Below, in pieces: positions 26,102 to 39,700 of a stretch of DNA of 64,000 nucleotides; position 1 is the first letter of the stretch, and each line of letters opens with the position of its first letter. The translations under genes and the position numbers were made by a program. Under the pieces are notes generated by a model. It saw nothing but the letters and a program-made list of their open reading frames with translations. It was not told where the DNA came from and did no database searches. Source of the stretch: Mauremys mutica. Lineage: Eukaryota > Chordata > Testudines > Geoemydidae. The DNA is taken from the NCBI RefSeq assembly GCF_020497125.1, contig NW_025422869.1, forward strand, positions 62,001-126,000, given 5' to 3'.

Positions 26102-26740
26102 TTGGAATGGAAAAGAGGTAATCTCACCATGAATTTACAGTGGAAAAATGGTTGGTGGAGACTATATGAAATAAACCAAGATATGTGTTGGCATCAAAAC
26201 GAAAAGGGTCATGTACCAACCAACCAAACCTGGTTTATGGACCAAGGGATGTGGTGCACTCATGGAGATATAACTAATTTCCAGTAGGAACAATATCAAT
26301 GGCATCCTCAGATGACTTAAACCTTTATGACTCACCCTAGATTAACATCACCAAATTTGAGGGAGGGGGAGTGGAATGATACAGATTGGGATATGGAGAT
26401 ACAAACTAATCAAGACACACTGGACCAAATTGAATGGTCAACTAAACGAATAATATCTGTAAGAGGAATGCTTGCTCGAAAGTATCACATTGTTGAAAAA
26501 GCTGTAGAAAAAAGCTCTCAAATGTGTGCTTGGTATGATGATGTATGTCAAGTCACAACATGGAATGGAGTTGAATGGGCAATGGTATTCTGGATTTCTG
26601 GAACTGCCATATTATTCCTTGTATGTGTCTGTTGTGGATATCAGATGTGTAAGCAATATAAGGAAATACAAGCTTTGTGGAAAATGCACAAGGATGAGTT
26701 GTTGGCTTATGCTACTAACCATCGTAAGATAACGCTTTAA
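26102..26740 (+). pseudogene. Retroviral env-like remnant
   Basis: Two ORFs (26102-26287 and 26327-26740) are separated by a stop. The first has N-x-T/S sequons and many Trp/Cys. The second has a ~20-residue hydrophobic segment near its C-terminus, followed by a short Lys-rich tail, like a membrane-anchored envelope subunit just before the 3' LTR. Assignment rests on position and composition only; no family was recognised. Confidence 0.5.
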
Positions 26741-26854
26741 GTTTTATTGAAACCAGAAAAGGAGACACATGATCTAATAGTTAGCGTACAAATTGCAGGT
26801 ATGATTGATGCGATATTACAATTATCTTTGGTAACTGAATATCGAATGCGGGAC

Positions 26855-27788
26855 TGTTGGGATGGCACCACATTGGTGTGGCCATGCTGAAGGAATGGTC
26901 TGAGCATAACTTGACATGACTTAAACATGGCTGAAGGGCTGCAGAGGATCCTGGGAGCGGGTCCCTTTAAGCAGAAGCAGATTTGATAAAGGACTGGCAA
27001 AGTCTGCATGTATGATTGATACTGAACCTATTGGTCAGCAAAATATAGGCCCATGCAAAAGTAAATATCACATGTATAAAGTTCCAGCATGGAGCACAGG
27101 TCAATCTAGTTGTAGTGACCTTACAGCAAGGAGAGCCAGAGTGACTCATGAGTGAGTAAACAGGGGGGTGATCTTCATTCGATACCACCACCACCACCAC
27201 CCAGCCCCTTCTAAAATACTAATCAGATCAAATTAGTAACCACATGCCCCTGGGCACGCTTTCAAGACATGTGACTCCTTTGAGGAAAAAGAGTATAAGA
27301 ATCAAGAAAAGTAAATTACTGTGGTTGGGATTCCTTAACTGACGCTTGAAGCAGCAATGCTGCCAGACAGAGTAGCCAAACCTCTGCTCCGTGGGCTCGA
27401 GGAGGACTGTGACCAGAGGGGTCTCAAGGCCTTGCCTCGAGGGAATCCGAGACAGACCAGAGGGCTGAGAAGAACAGACCAGCAGAGAAGAAGCCGTCTA
27501 TAAAAATTGGTAACCACCTTCTCTGGTTGCCAAGCAGGAACTGCGAGGCCAGCGCAGGGCTTGTTTGTGTACGTTTGTGAAAGAGACACTCGTTAAGAGG
27601 AATGTAGAGCTCTTAATGTCGAGCTCTTAAATGTCTCTAACATAGGAGTTATGTGCTTAATATAACCCTTTACCGCTTGTGTAATTCCTTCCCAATAAAC
27701 TGCTGTGTACTGAAGATAATTACTGGGGACCTTTTTCACTGGTATGACAGTGATCTGCTCCACTGGGAGCCAGTAAAGATCCATTTCA
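26855..27788 (+). mobile_element. 3' LTR of the degenerate retrovirus
   Basis: It begins tgttgggatggcacc and contains a TATA-like tataag (about 27293) and an AATAAA (about 27692). The end is placed at ttca|gggg by the TG...CA rule and is uncertain by tens of bases. A (CCA)n run lies at about 27184-27200. Confidence 0.6.
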
Positions 27789-28434
27789 GGGGTAGTAGAG
27801 GCCCCTGTTGTCAACTTGGGAGCTACCCTGTCCCCTCTTGGGAATGCTCAGCACCCTCCATTCCCACTGCCTTCCGAGGGCATTCAGCACCATGCAGGAT
27901 TGGCCTCAACTTCCCTGCCATGGCAGATCCACTGAGTCCCCACCAAGCTAGGAGAAGTAAAGGCAGGGAAGTTACTTCAGGGAGCTCCTCCCTGCCTTCC
28001 TTCCCCCATTATCTCAGCACCTTCCTGGAACGGACACCAGAGAAGCAACCCAGCTTTCCAAACACCAGCAGCCCAAGGTCACCAGTGAATTAACCCAGCA
28101 GCAGCGCCTCCCAGTAGCTGGCCTGGATGAAGGAAAAACATCAGCTCAGCCTAGGCACAATGCCGTTTCCCTAGGCAGGAAACACAGGATGCACCTGCCG
28201 GCCATGCAGCCTGAGAACCAAGGTGAGCTCCTAACCAGAAAGGAAACAGACCCCAGGCTGAAGTATGACATTTCCTGGAGCGCGCCCCTCGCCCCTCAGA
28301 CAGGGATCTGCAGACAGAGTGAGACCATGCAAATCCCTGGCTGGATGGCGAAAGCCCCAGGAAATGTCATGTCATCCTCTCGGGGCAGGAGCGACAGGGA
28401 GCACATGGGCTGCACCTGTCACCTCAGGGTCTCA

Positions 28435-28535
28435 ATGAGCTTTACAAGCTGGGCTCATCCGTACCCTACAGATGGAGAAACTGAGATACAGAGAGGAGAA
28501 GCGACAGCGAGTGGACCGAGGTCTGCTGTTAACCA
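28435..28535 (-). repeat. MIR-type SINE fragment
   Basis: The core ctacagatggagaaactgagatac, preceded by gctcatccgtacc, is an antisense MIR signature. Confidence 0.65.
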
Positions 28536-28864
28536 GTTCCCTGCTCCTTCCCCAGATCACGCCCTGCTCCCAGCACCGGCAGCGCTTGGATGGTGGTAAC
28601 CAGCTCAGGGGTAGGTGCCCACAGTTCGCAAGTCGGCCGTGGGCAGGACTCCCTTTGGCAGCAGAGCACAAAGAAGAGGTAAGAAAAGGGGGTGAAAACC
28701 CCATCCTAGTCCTGGGAGGCCCCAGAGCCAGTGCCAGTCACCACATGCCTGCAGGCAGGCGCCAATGTAACAGTCCCCACAACAGGTCTCTCTCAGCAGG
28801 ATCCCGGCCATGGCGAAGTCTGAGCTGCACCCCAGGGAGTCTCGCTTCCGAGAGGGGCAGGGAC

Positions 28865-29246
28865 AGCAGAACCTCAGAATTATGAGCACCAGGGTTACGA
28901 ACTGACGAGTCAGCCACACACCTCCTTTGGAACTGGAAGTACGCAATCAAGCAGCAGCAGAGACCAAAAATCAATCAATCAAATACAGGGCTGTCCTGTG
29001 TTATATGTAAACTACTAAGAAAAGGGAAAGTTTACAAAAAGATTTGAGAAGGTAAAGTAACTCCCTGTGCTAGTTTCGTTTAAGTTAGGATGGTTACATG
29101 CAGCATCTTTCTTCTGCATAGTAAAGTTACAAAGCTGTATTAAGTCAACGTTCAGTTGTAAACTTCTGAAAGAACCACCACAATGTTTCGTTCCGAGTGA
29201 CAAACAGCCTCCACTCCCGAGTGCTCATAACTCTGAGGGGCTAGTG
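28865..29246. mobile_element. DNA transposon remnant with ~26-bp terminal inverted repeats
   Basis: The left end (cctcagaattatgagcac) and the right end (gtgctcataactctgagg) are inverted repeats matching at 21 of 26 positions. The interior is AT-rich with no transposase. A similar repeat with an acctcagagttacgaac end is common in reptile genomes, from memory. The superfamily is not clear because no clean target duplication is visible. Confidence 0.6.
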
Positions 29247-30460
29247 GAACAATGAGAATCCATCTGCACAGGAAGCAGCAATGCTGTAAGGGCCCAGCAA
29301 ACATTGCTCAGAGCCCAGCCCGCTGTCTTGGCAGATCCTGGCACCATTAGCTGTAATGGTGGCCAATCCCTCTGCTGCAGGCAGGAGCCTGGGGGAGAGG
29401 TGCTGGAATGAATGGAGACGGGTGAAGAGACCCCGGAAGGTGCTGTCTCAGCCTTCTGGCCTGAAATGCTGAAGCAGAGGCACCCAGCTGTTGATTCCCT
29501 TGGTAGCGTATTTATGCAACAGGGCCCCCGTTATTAAAGGGTGTCAGTGCTAGTGGCAGGTGGTGGACTAAAGCCTGGGGACTGAATTCCGCTCCCTTGG
29601 CACCAGATAGCTTCTTCTGTGCTGCCTCACCGCTGGCAGGAGCGCAGCCGACGCCGTGTCTACCCCAGTTATGGAGAAGGCCGTGCTTGAAGCAGCCTTC
29701 TGCGCATGGCACGGAGCGTGACTGTACGGGCTGTGCTGGCTGATCACTAGCACCAGGCCTGGGTGAGTGAGTCGCCAAGGAGGAGCAGCCTGCTGCGGTG
29801 GGAACCTTAGCCGGGATTTCCTGACTCTGATGCAGTTAAAATGCGAGCGTTAACCTGGCACTGAAGGCAGGGCGGGGTGCGTGTTGTGTACCAGCCAGCA
29901 GGATTGCCAGGCTGGAGAGCACAGCCCTGACCAGAGACACGTAACCCAGGGCTTCTGCTGATCACCCATGGGACAGCGATAGCTCACTCACCCCCACTGC
30001 CATGGGCTCAGTACAGTGGTCTACCGATGTCGGCCACACCCAGAAGCGTAGTGATTGGGGAATGGAAGCCGCGGTCCGGCTTGGTGTGTGGGCGTAAGGA
30101 GAGCAGAGGGGGCTGAGGGCTGGCTCAGCTCTGCTGGTAGAAAGCAGTGAAGGTGCATTCCCCACTAACCGCTCTGCTCCATCCCTCCAGCCCTTTGCTG
30201 CAAAGCGGGGACGAGTCCTCATTCACCGCGGGCAGCCAGAGTGTCTGGATCACACTAATCCCTTGCATCTGACCGAGAGAAAAACCCAGGGACCAGCAGG
30301 TGTTCGGGGGAGGCCCAGGGCATGGGCCCACGCTGATGAAGGGTGGGAGGACTTGCCCTGGTGCATACCCAGATGCTGCTCAGTAAAGGGGTCAAACGTT
30401 TGCTCTTTCAGCAACTGCACAGCACCTGCCCGTCCCCCCAGCAACCACAGATCAGATGGA
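29247..30460. other. Intergenic, nothing recognised
   Basis: Between a DNA transposon remnant and the CEP131 3' end. The short ORFs lack any recognisable domain. Confidence 0.45.
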
Positions 30461-30715
30461 CTTTAGAAACACGCACGCAGTTTACTGTTAAAATACCACA
30501 CAAAAGCCTGAGCACTGGGAGTCCTCTCCAGCAAGGGGTCAGGCCGAGGCACAAGTAACGGAAGTTGTAAAAGGAGAACAGCACAGGAGGGGGAGACTCC
30601 ACTTCCAGCCCTGCGCACACGGAGCACAGACCCACAACGGGCCACTTCCTGCGACATGGGAGCCCTTGTTCCTGCCGTACTGTGGGAGGGCGACGGCGCC
30701 CTGGCGGCTGGGCTG
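30460..30715 (-). other. CEP131: CEP131 3' UTR with variant poly(A) signal
   Basis: After the TAG stop, the minus strand runs about 230 bp to an AGTAAA hexamer (30479-30484), followed by a G/T-rich stretch (gcgtgcgtg) typical of a downstream element. AGTAAA is a recognised minor poly(A) signal. No AATAAA was noted nearer. Assignment by position only. Confidence 0.4.
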
Positions 30716-33700
30716 CTAGTTAGCAGCCAGCAACTGTTTCCGCTGTTGCTCCAGCAGGGCCTCCAGGTGATCTGCCCGCTTCACAGCTGCCTGGAGCACA
30801 CAACAAGACAGGAGAGGGAGCCGAGGTTAGACACGTGGCAGAGGGGCACAAGGAGGGACAGAACCGGTGCCAGAGACACTACCCCAGCATCAAGGCTCCT
30901 GCCCGCAGGGACACTTACTTCGTACTGTTTCCGAAGAACATTCACCGTCTCCTCTTTCTTCACGATGGCCATCTTCACTCTGCACGGAGACAAGGGAGAC
31001 ACCCGACGGCCGTGCTAAACACCTGACACATGGCTGGGATTCAGCACAGCAGCGGCCAGCGACAGGCGCTGGCGAGGTGACAACCGTCCCTCTCCTCTCC
31101 GGGGACTCACGAGCACACTCATCGAGCCTGCTGCGCTGACGAGGGGGTGTCGTGCATCGGAGGTTAATACAACCCTTGCTCCCTGTTTCTGCCACCCTCT
31201 CGCACTCTTCCCTGTTATGACATGGAACAGTTTGGGGACTGGATCAAGCTACCAGTGCCGAGGAGGAGGAGGTAACTTACCCAAAATGCACTGAGCTGAC
31301 TTGAACCCTAAACACTGCCTTTCCTTTCCAGCCTCTCGCAGGTGCTAGCCGCACTCCTCTGCCGCTTTGCCAGCAGCCTAGCACAGCCCTTTCGGCTCCA
31401 GCAATGCCCTTGGCACCAGTCTTCCTAGCGCCAACTTCCCAGCGACTGCATGTAGCAGAGAGCTGGACTCGTCACCTCACGCACAGCGTGCTGGTCTCTG
31501 CAGCAGCCTCGGCCCTGCAGGGAGGTCACTGATGCTCACCCTGCTGGATGCACGGTGGGGAAGCCGGCAGGCTGAGAGAGGAAGCGTCTCACCCCAAGCC
31601 ATAAAACATGTCAGTGTCAGAGCAGGGAGCTGCTCCCAGATCTCCTGACTCAGCCTTGTGCCTTACCACAAGACCATCCTCCCTCGTCAAGAACACGAGG
31701 GGCAGAGACGGGCCCAGGCGGTGGGGACGAGGGGACACGCAGAGGGGCTGGAGCGGTCACACAGCCTGTGTGCAGACACCAGCACACCGCACCCAGGGCC
31801 CATTCCTCCCCAGGAACCTGCCGAGTCCTGAGCGCACTTAAAACCACACAGCACGAAGGACAATGCCCGCAGCCAGCCCCAGGAGTTCATGTCACTGTAG
31901 TGCTCCACCCGACGCTGCCGGTCAAGAACCCCTCGCCCCAGCTTTGCCTGCCAGGAAACAGCCCGTCCCCCTCCCACCTGGCCTGATGGTGCAGTCTCCC
32001 CCCCCCCCCCGCCTCCAGCTGAGGGCTCTGTGCTAGAATTCCCCATCTTCCCTGATAGCGGGATCACCTCCCGATCTGCTCGGCCAGATTCTCAGTGCTG
32101 CTGTTTGCCATCTTTGGCACACTAGGTCTACAGAGCCAGGTCTGCTGCAGGGGCGGCCTGGCTATATCCATGGCAGCACCTGATTGGAGCCGATTGTAGG
32201 CCGGGTATAACCCAGTTGCTCCCAGCGCTCCTGGATAATCACACTGAACGGCGCATGTGTGCGCACACGTCTGCACTCCTCTGTCCTCTCCTGGCAGGAA
32301 TATCTACAGCACCAGACCAGCTAGAGCCGCTGGGCCAGCGAAGGAGCAGCTCCTGGGGCTCTCCAAGGAGAGGCCCATATGTCTGGTGCCATAGGGCTGC
32401 CACTGGGCCCAGAGGGATCATCAGCAGAAACCACAGGCAGGTAGCTACAGTGACCCACGGCTCCATGCAGGCAGACGTGTTAGAAAATGCCGTGCTGGGA
32501 CCCCGTGTGCCATGGGTCTGTTTTGCATACGTGACACAGGCCGTGGGGCTCGAGCTGCCCCCAAGCCCCACGGAGCATGAGCTCAGCCCTCACCTCTTAT
32601 GAACCTCCTCCAGCTCTTCATCCTTGTCCCGCGCTATCCTGTCCAGCTCCAAGCGCTGGCGGGCTCTCATCTCCGACATCTCTGCCTTCAGCCGCTTGTT
32701 CTCCTCCTCCGTCCCCACCAGCCTGTCCGCAAACTCCTGGCGAATCACCTCCGACAGACTGCTCCTCTCCTTGGCCAGCTGGTCCTTCACCTGCAGGGGA
32801 CAGGAGAAGTGAGGTGCTCTGAGGGGCACGGAGCATCCAGGGGGAGCTCAGTGCTATACGAGGGGGCGCTCACTGGAGCGCATCCCACACACCTGGGCAG
32901 CAGAGCTCCTGCCTAGTCCCAGTGCACAGCCTGCCCCTCACCCACCTTCCTGATGTCTTCCACCTCCTGCTCCTTGTGCTTTACGAGGCCCTGCAGGTGC
33001 ATGTTCTCGCCTTCCCGCTCAGCCAGCCGCCCCTTCAGCTCGTTGCAGCGCTCCTGCAGCTTCCGCTCAGACCCCTCCAGCTCCTGCAGCTCCGCTTCGT
33101 ACTTGTCTCGGACCTTCTTTATCCTGGGGGAAAACACAGGAACAGCCGGCCTGGATCAGAGCCGAGGCCCATCTAGCCCCGTTTCCCACCCCCAGCCAGC
33201 ACCGGATGAGAGGTGTAAGAGCCCCACAGCAGTAGATCCAGGATAATCTTACTCCACATTGGGTCTCAGCCTTAAGCAGATGGTTTCATATCCCTGCCCC
33301 AAAGATGTAATTCTGGTAACTCTGGATGTTCTTGTTGTCCACAGAAATGTTCCATCCCTTTTTGAATCTTGTTAAATTATTGGCCTTAACTGCCTGTGGC
33401 AGTGGGTTCCACAGGCTAACCACACGTTGGGTGGAAAACCCTTCCTGTCGTCATTTTTCAATTTCCCACCTTTGAACTAAGTAGCACGTCCCATGGTTTG
33501 AGGGTGTGGGGCAGGCAAGGATGCTGGGTAAATAAGGCCCTAACAGGAGTCAGGTTACAGGGGAGGGAAGCTCGGTGAAGGACATCAAACTAAGACAGCT
33601 TTCACTCCCATAGGTGGCCTCCTCAGCCACCTGCATGGCATTGTGGGAACCAGACACTGGGCCTGTATAAAGGAGGCCTGCCCAACGGCTATGGAATATC

Positions 33701-36700
33701 ATTTGCAATCCCTCCTGGTTTATTTAACCCCTTCCCAGCCAGGGGCGGCTCTAGCCATTTCGCCGCCCCAAGCACGGTGGCACGCCGCGGGGGGGGGGGG
33801 GGGGGGCGCTCTGCTGGTCGCCGGTCCTGCGGCTCCGGTGGATCTCCCACAGACGTGCCTGCGGAGGGTCCGCTGGTCCCACGGCTTCGGTGGAGCATCC
33901 GCAGGCACGCCTGCGGGAGGTCCACCAGAGCCGCCTGCCACCCTCCCAGCGACCGGCAGAGCGCCCCCCGCAGCATGCCGCCCCAAGCATGCGCTTGGCG
34001 TGCTGGGGCCTGGAGCCGCCCCTGTTCCCAGCCATGGGCATGGATGGGTGCCACCAGAGCTTTTCTGTGGGGAAGCATCTGCTTCGCCATTCAGCACTCA
34101 ATGGTGCAAACCTTCATGCATGCTACCTCTTCGCTCCAAAATTAACAGTGTTCAAAGTGCACACACAACTGTGTGCCTAACTAGGTATGCAAGGTTGCGA
34201 GTGACGGTGCAAACTACTGTGCGCCTTAATTCCTGGGCCAGGGTGCTCCAGAGCCCCCCAACTCACTGATTGGCAGAGGCCTTGGAGGTTTTTCGCCTTC
34301 CTCTGCAGCGTGGGGCATCAGTCACTTGCTGAAGGATTCTCTGCAGCGTGAGGTCTTCAAACCACAATTTGAGGACTTCAATAACTCAGACATAGGTTAG
34401 GGGTTTGTTATAGAAGTGGATGGGTAAGATTCTGTGGCCCGCGTTGTGCAGGAGGTCAGACTAGATGATCATAATGGTCCCTTCTGACCTTAGAGTCTAT
34501 GAACCACTGCTCTCCTCCACTGAGGTATGGAGCCTGGGGCATCCTCCCACACTCCGGGTAGCGTATTCTTGGCAGGGAGAGGTGGGCCCAGCTACAGAGC
34601 AGGGCTCACTCACACAGGCTCAGTACGTCCCTATGGCCACCTGGCCCCTTCTTACCTGTTTTCTGCCACCCTCTCACATTCTTCCTTGGTAGACGACATG
34701 TCGGCCTCCAGGCGCTGGATGACCAGCTCAATCTCTTTGTCCCTCTCTTTCCTCACCTCCTCCTTCAGCTCCCGCTCCCGGGAGAGCAGCCAGGCCTCCT
34801 GGGGACAGAGTCAGACATGGGGTCAGGTGGCAGGAGATCCAATTACAATGCGGACTGGGGGAGGGAAGAGGGGGCAGCTTCAGTGAGCAGCTGTTGTGAT
34901 AACTGGGCCTCCGCATTTACCCTAACTGTGAGTTCAACTGTGGGAAGTGACTGAAAGTTCATACGGTGCCACAACAACCAGGCCAACAAACGCTGATGGG
35001 GAAAGGTGCAACAGGAAGAGACAGACAATCAGTCCAAACCAAAAGGCTTCCTGCTACATCTCAAGGGCTGCGTTAAAATCATGCCTGATAAACAAGAACA
35101 ATGTGACACCAGAAATTATGAACCACCTTGGTGCGCTGGAAATCAGGCCAACAGAATGAGAGGCTGGGCTTCCCCACCCACCACTTCTTTTTGAGGTCCC
35201 CAGAAGTGACTTGGGGTTGGGGGCTACCGCAGCACGGGCTGAACGAAAGCAGGGGAAGGCATTAGCTTTGCCATTAGAGTTACCAGCTCCTGGGACCCTG
35301 GACTTTTTCCTTCCTAATCCTGAGCAGACCAGGATAGAGAGGGGGGCGCCCAGGTGACATCACCACCTCCACTGGCTCCAGCTGAGTCCTGACCACCACC
35401 TGGGATGTGAGACTGTCACACTCCTCCCCGCACCTGGTGTCTTCTTCCCCACTTTATTTTTCTCTTGGCTATCTCCCTGCTTTTTCCTTCTGTCTGAGGA
35501 GTGTCTGGCTTAGCCAGCCACCACAGTGTATTTTGCAACAGTGCTGCGAGCCTGTGACCAGAAAGGCAGCGAAATGCAAGGTCCTAAACAGCCTGTCGCT
35601 GGTACACGTTTGCCAGGTCTCAGGGTGGCTGATCAGATCGTGGGCTGGGCCTGGGGTTTCCCAGCAGCGAGGATGCAAGTGAGAGTTAACAGCAGAGACT
35701 GAAGCTGCATTTTCTCTCATCGCTGTTCTTCTCTCTCCCCTTTTGTGGGTCTTTGTCTTGTTTTGTCCTCTAGGAAGCGGGATGGGACTTTAACAGCAGC
35801 GCCAGCTCCAGCCCCCCTCGACTAAAGCCATCCCTTTCCCCAAAGACGGTTATCACCGTCTTAACACCATCCAAGAGACGGTCAGACAAGGGGGGGCTTT
35901 GTAAAACCTCTCTCCAGCTACAGGGAAAGGGAACAAGGGCTGCTGTCAGCGTGAAAGCTTTACTCAACCCGTTATATTCCAAAGGCTCTCACTGGGTTTC
36001 TGTCCCGTTACTACCAGGCGAGAAGGCCGTTGAACGGTGTGTTTGCCATGGTGCTAAACGGGCTCAGGTCTCGGGTACCAGCCCCCAGACTGGCACTGTT
36101 TAATGCTGGACAGTGACTGGGTCATGTTAACACCGACTCTTTGGGCCTGAATATTCCATCTAAATTCATACAACAGCCACATTCGCCGCCACGTGTGCCG
36201 TTACCTCCTTCTTCATGTAGTTGGCCTCCCACGCCTGCTTCTCAATCTCCAGCCTGTCCTTCAGCACCTTCACCTCCGCCTGCAGGAGGGAACAGTAGGT
36301 GAGAAACCTGCTCAAGGGAGTGCCACGCACCGCTGGCCAGCCAGAATGCCCCATGCATTCCGCAGGCGAGGCCCAGCCCCTGCTCCAGGGGGGAGTCTGC
36401 TTCACCCAGCACACTGCTGAGAGGGGGCTTGGACCAGCACGGCAAGCTGCACCCAGTGCAGGAATGTGGGTGTCCAATCTGCACCCCATGGCTGACAGGA
36501 GTGTGGGGTGCAGCTCATTCCAATCTGCTCACCAGGCCAGCCTCAGGGCACCCACGGGGCTATTCTATCGCCCAGGGCTAGAGCCAGGAGGAGACCACGC
36601 GCATGGGCTGGGGTCTGGGGCAGACCTGGTGCCGCCTCTCCTGCTCTTCCTTCCCCTTTTCGTACTCCTCCTTCAGCGCCTTGGTGACTATGGAGCCGTT

Positions 36701-39700
36701 CTCCTCCAGCTGCCGCCTCAGCTCCTCCAGCTCCGCTCTCTGCCTGTCGGACACAGGGTCAGCGCTGTCAGATCACTGTCACAATGCCCCTCACCAACCC
36801 ATGGCCAGCGAGCTGGCAGCCCTACTGGACTCAGCAGGACTCTCGCCAGGTGTCAGTGGCCCACCCTGGCCCCTTCCAGCACTCGCAGCACGGCCTCCCC
36901 AGTAAAAAGCCAGCCCTGCTATCCCTAGGCCCAGCAATGCTCGTCCCTCCATGAGCTCCCTCACTGCAGCCAGACTGGGCCATTCCAGACAGGAAACAGA
37001 GCCATTCTGCTTCCACAACCCGGGGAGCAGGAACTGGCCGTCTCCGCTCACCGGGGAGCGCAGTGAGAAGAACCTCACAGCTGACCTCTTCTCCAAGCCC
37101 CACCCGGCGGGATCAGAGCTGCTTTCCCAGCCCTTTCCTCCAGTGTGCTTGCGACCGCGCCCCAGGGCACAGGCTGCAGGGTCTGCCAAAGCCAGTGGGA
37201 ACGGCAGCCCCTGAGAGACATGGGGGCCGGCGGAGACAGGATTTGGCCGAAAGGTCTGCTCTCCTGCTGGACTAACAACATGGTTTTAGCCAGTTCCTTG
37301 CTCAGGGAAGAGCCTGAGACCCCCAGTTCCACCAGGAGACTGGTAACGCCCAGCACGGGCATTCGCCTCAGACAGCCCAGACGAGGTGGGTGGCGTGAGG
37401 CAGAGCCCGATGCCTAGTCTCTGCACCTGGCTGCCTGCTGATTGAGCCGCTCCTTCTCCTCAGTGACCTCGCTGTAGAGCCGGCGGCGCTGCTGCTGGAG
37501 TGCCTGCTCCTCCTGCTCCAGGTGCTTCTCGTACCTGCCGTGGGGGAAGGACCGCTCAGGGGACTCGCCTGCCCTCACAATGCTGGCCCTCCGGGGTTAG
37601 GAGTTTCTTAGTGGGACTCAGATCTGCAGGGCCGCTTGCCTCTCCGCCCCCTGCAATGCCCCAGCCCTGTTACGCCGCTCTAGCTTTGCGGGAAGCATTC
37701 GTTTCCCTGCGAGCTGCCCTCGCCTCTCCTCTGAATGTGGGGAAGGAACTTCTGCAGCTGAAATCCACCAGCAGGCCGCAGGCGAACAGAGGATATTGGC
37801 AGCTCATCTCCGGCTGGGGTGCTGGAACAGTCTGGCCGATGGGTGCTAGTTTATCCAAGTGGGTGGGACACATGAAGGCTTGAGGCAAAGCTGCAGCTGC
37901 CCATCCAGCCTAGGGGTGATTATCTCCCCCGACACCCTCCCGACTCCCGCACAGGGCAGAAGCAGATGGGAAGGATCCAGTGTGAAACTCCAGCCCTTCC
38001 TGTGGGTCCCTACGTACCGCTGCCTGGCCAGCTCCCTCTCCCGCTGGCCCTGCTCCTCCTTCTCCCGCTCCAGGAGCTCCCTCAGCTCCTCCGTCTGGCG
38101 GATGTAGCGCTGGGCTGCCCGTTCGTCCGACTGAAGCAGCTCTGCCTCGTGCAGCGTCTTCAGCTTCTTGATCTCCTGCTTGTGTTTGGCGATTAGCTTC
38201 TGGATCTCAGGCTCCAGCCCTGGGGGTTGAGGCGGGGGACACTCAGCTGGTGATACTCATGGGGAAGGATAATGGTTCCACACAGCCCAGGTGAATGGGT
38301 CTCTCAGAGTGTAACATACTCACAATGTCCTCGGAAGGCGAGTAATGGCTCTGCCAGTGGTTAGCTCTCACCACGTCATGGCCTGGAGACAGGACAGGCA
38401 GCTAAAGGAGTGGGAGGAAGGGGGGAGCGACCCAAGCTTTCCAGCTTCAGGACTGACTACCCCATAACATCGATGGGGCAGGCTCCGAGTCCTTCCACCA
38501 TGCTCCCGGGGAACTAAATAAAACTCTGCTGTACCCAACTCAGAGCTAACCCTTCTTCTGGGCTTCGCCGCGGCCTGCTCGAGTGTAAACTGCCAGGGGC
38601 AGGGACCGGCCTTGCATCGCATGCAGCATTACTTATGGGGCGCGGGGGCGGGGACTTGCTGAGCATGAACCAGTCACTTTATTGTCAGCTCTGGCCAAAA
38701 CGCAGCCTGGGGGCGGGAAGAGGGAGCCGCCAACAGGAAGGACAAAGGACCCAGAAAGCGCAGTAAGGAAGGACCCTGCACTGGCACCTAGGAGAAGGGG
38801 CTGGATGGGCTAACAGGGCTTTCCCCTCTCTAGCTGCTAACGCTCTGTCTGCTGTGACTACTCAGTACTTGGCAACTGGAATAAAGGACAAAACCAGCAG
38901 GGAACCTTCACTGTTACTGTGAGCTGAGCTTCAAAAGGGAGATGACAAAGAAAAGCACAAAGGCAGGGCCAGGATATGGAAACGCACCATGGGCAATTCC
39001 TGAGCCTCCCCACCCGGGTTGTTGATTTAAGTTACTGTTCAGGGGCATGTGTCAGAAAACAGGCTCTTGGCTCCTCAGAAGAGCCTGCTCTCAGCCCAGT
39101 ACCTCACAACCCTCCTAGCCACGACTAGCTGGGGAGTCAGAACAGGCGATTCCAGCTCCTGCTCTCACCTGACCAGGCTGGAAATGCACAAGCAGAATAG
39201 CCCTGACATGTGGGCTCTTCAATGAGGTGTCAGCAGCTCCTTATGGGCGGGGTGCCCGCTGGTGGGGGTGTGCATGTGGGGTGGAGGGACAGGCACACAC
39301 TGGCTTTCACACCTGCAGAGAGAGGAACCTTCTGTACCTTTCACAGTGATTTCTTTGATCTTCTTGGTTTTCTCATCAATCCATTTCTCCCGGCGGATTT
39401 TCTCAGTCGCACTCATCAGCTCCTTGAGTTTCTTGATCTCCTGTTGGGAAGCGAATATCAAAACTTCAGAGACAAGATGGAAGGCAAAAAAACTCCTTAC
39501 AAATGCAGGTTTTCCCATTGAGAGGAAAGTCCCTAGCACCAGGCAAGAGCCAATGACCTTTGCTACGCATGGACAACCTGGACAGCCGCAGCCCAAGCGC
39601 GCACCCCACAGCTAGGCAAAGACACACTGTCCCAGTGCCTTTACCCCTCTCCTTTGACGGGGCCACTACAGCCCTGCGGAGCTCAGAAAACAGGAGCAGG

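Larger units (their letters stand above)
24184..27788 (+). mobile_element. Degenerate endogenous retrovirus, LTR-flanked
   Basis: A starting motif (tgttgggatgg, then ttggtgtggccat) occurs at 24184 and again at 26855. The similarity runs about 80 bp, interrupted in the first copy by a younger LTR. Short gggg duplications flank the whole (24180-24183 and 27789-27792), which is weak because it is low complexity. Internal remnants include a reverse-transcriptase piece and envelope-like ORFs, listed separately. The 5' LTR is reduced to its first ~90 bp. The reading frames are broken and most of gag-pol is missing, so the element is defective. The retroviral class was not determined. Confidence 0.65.
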
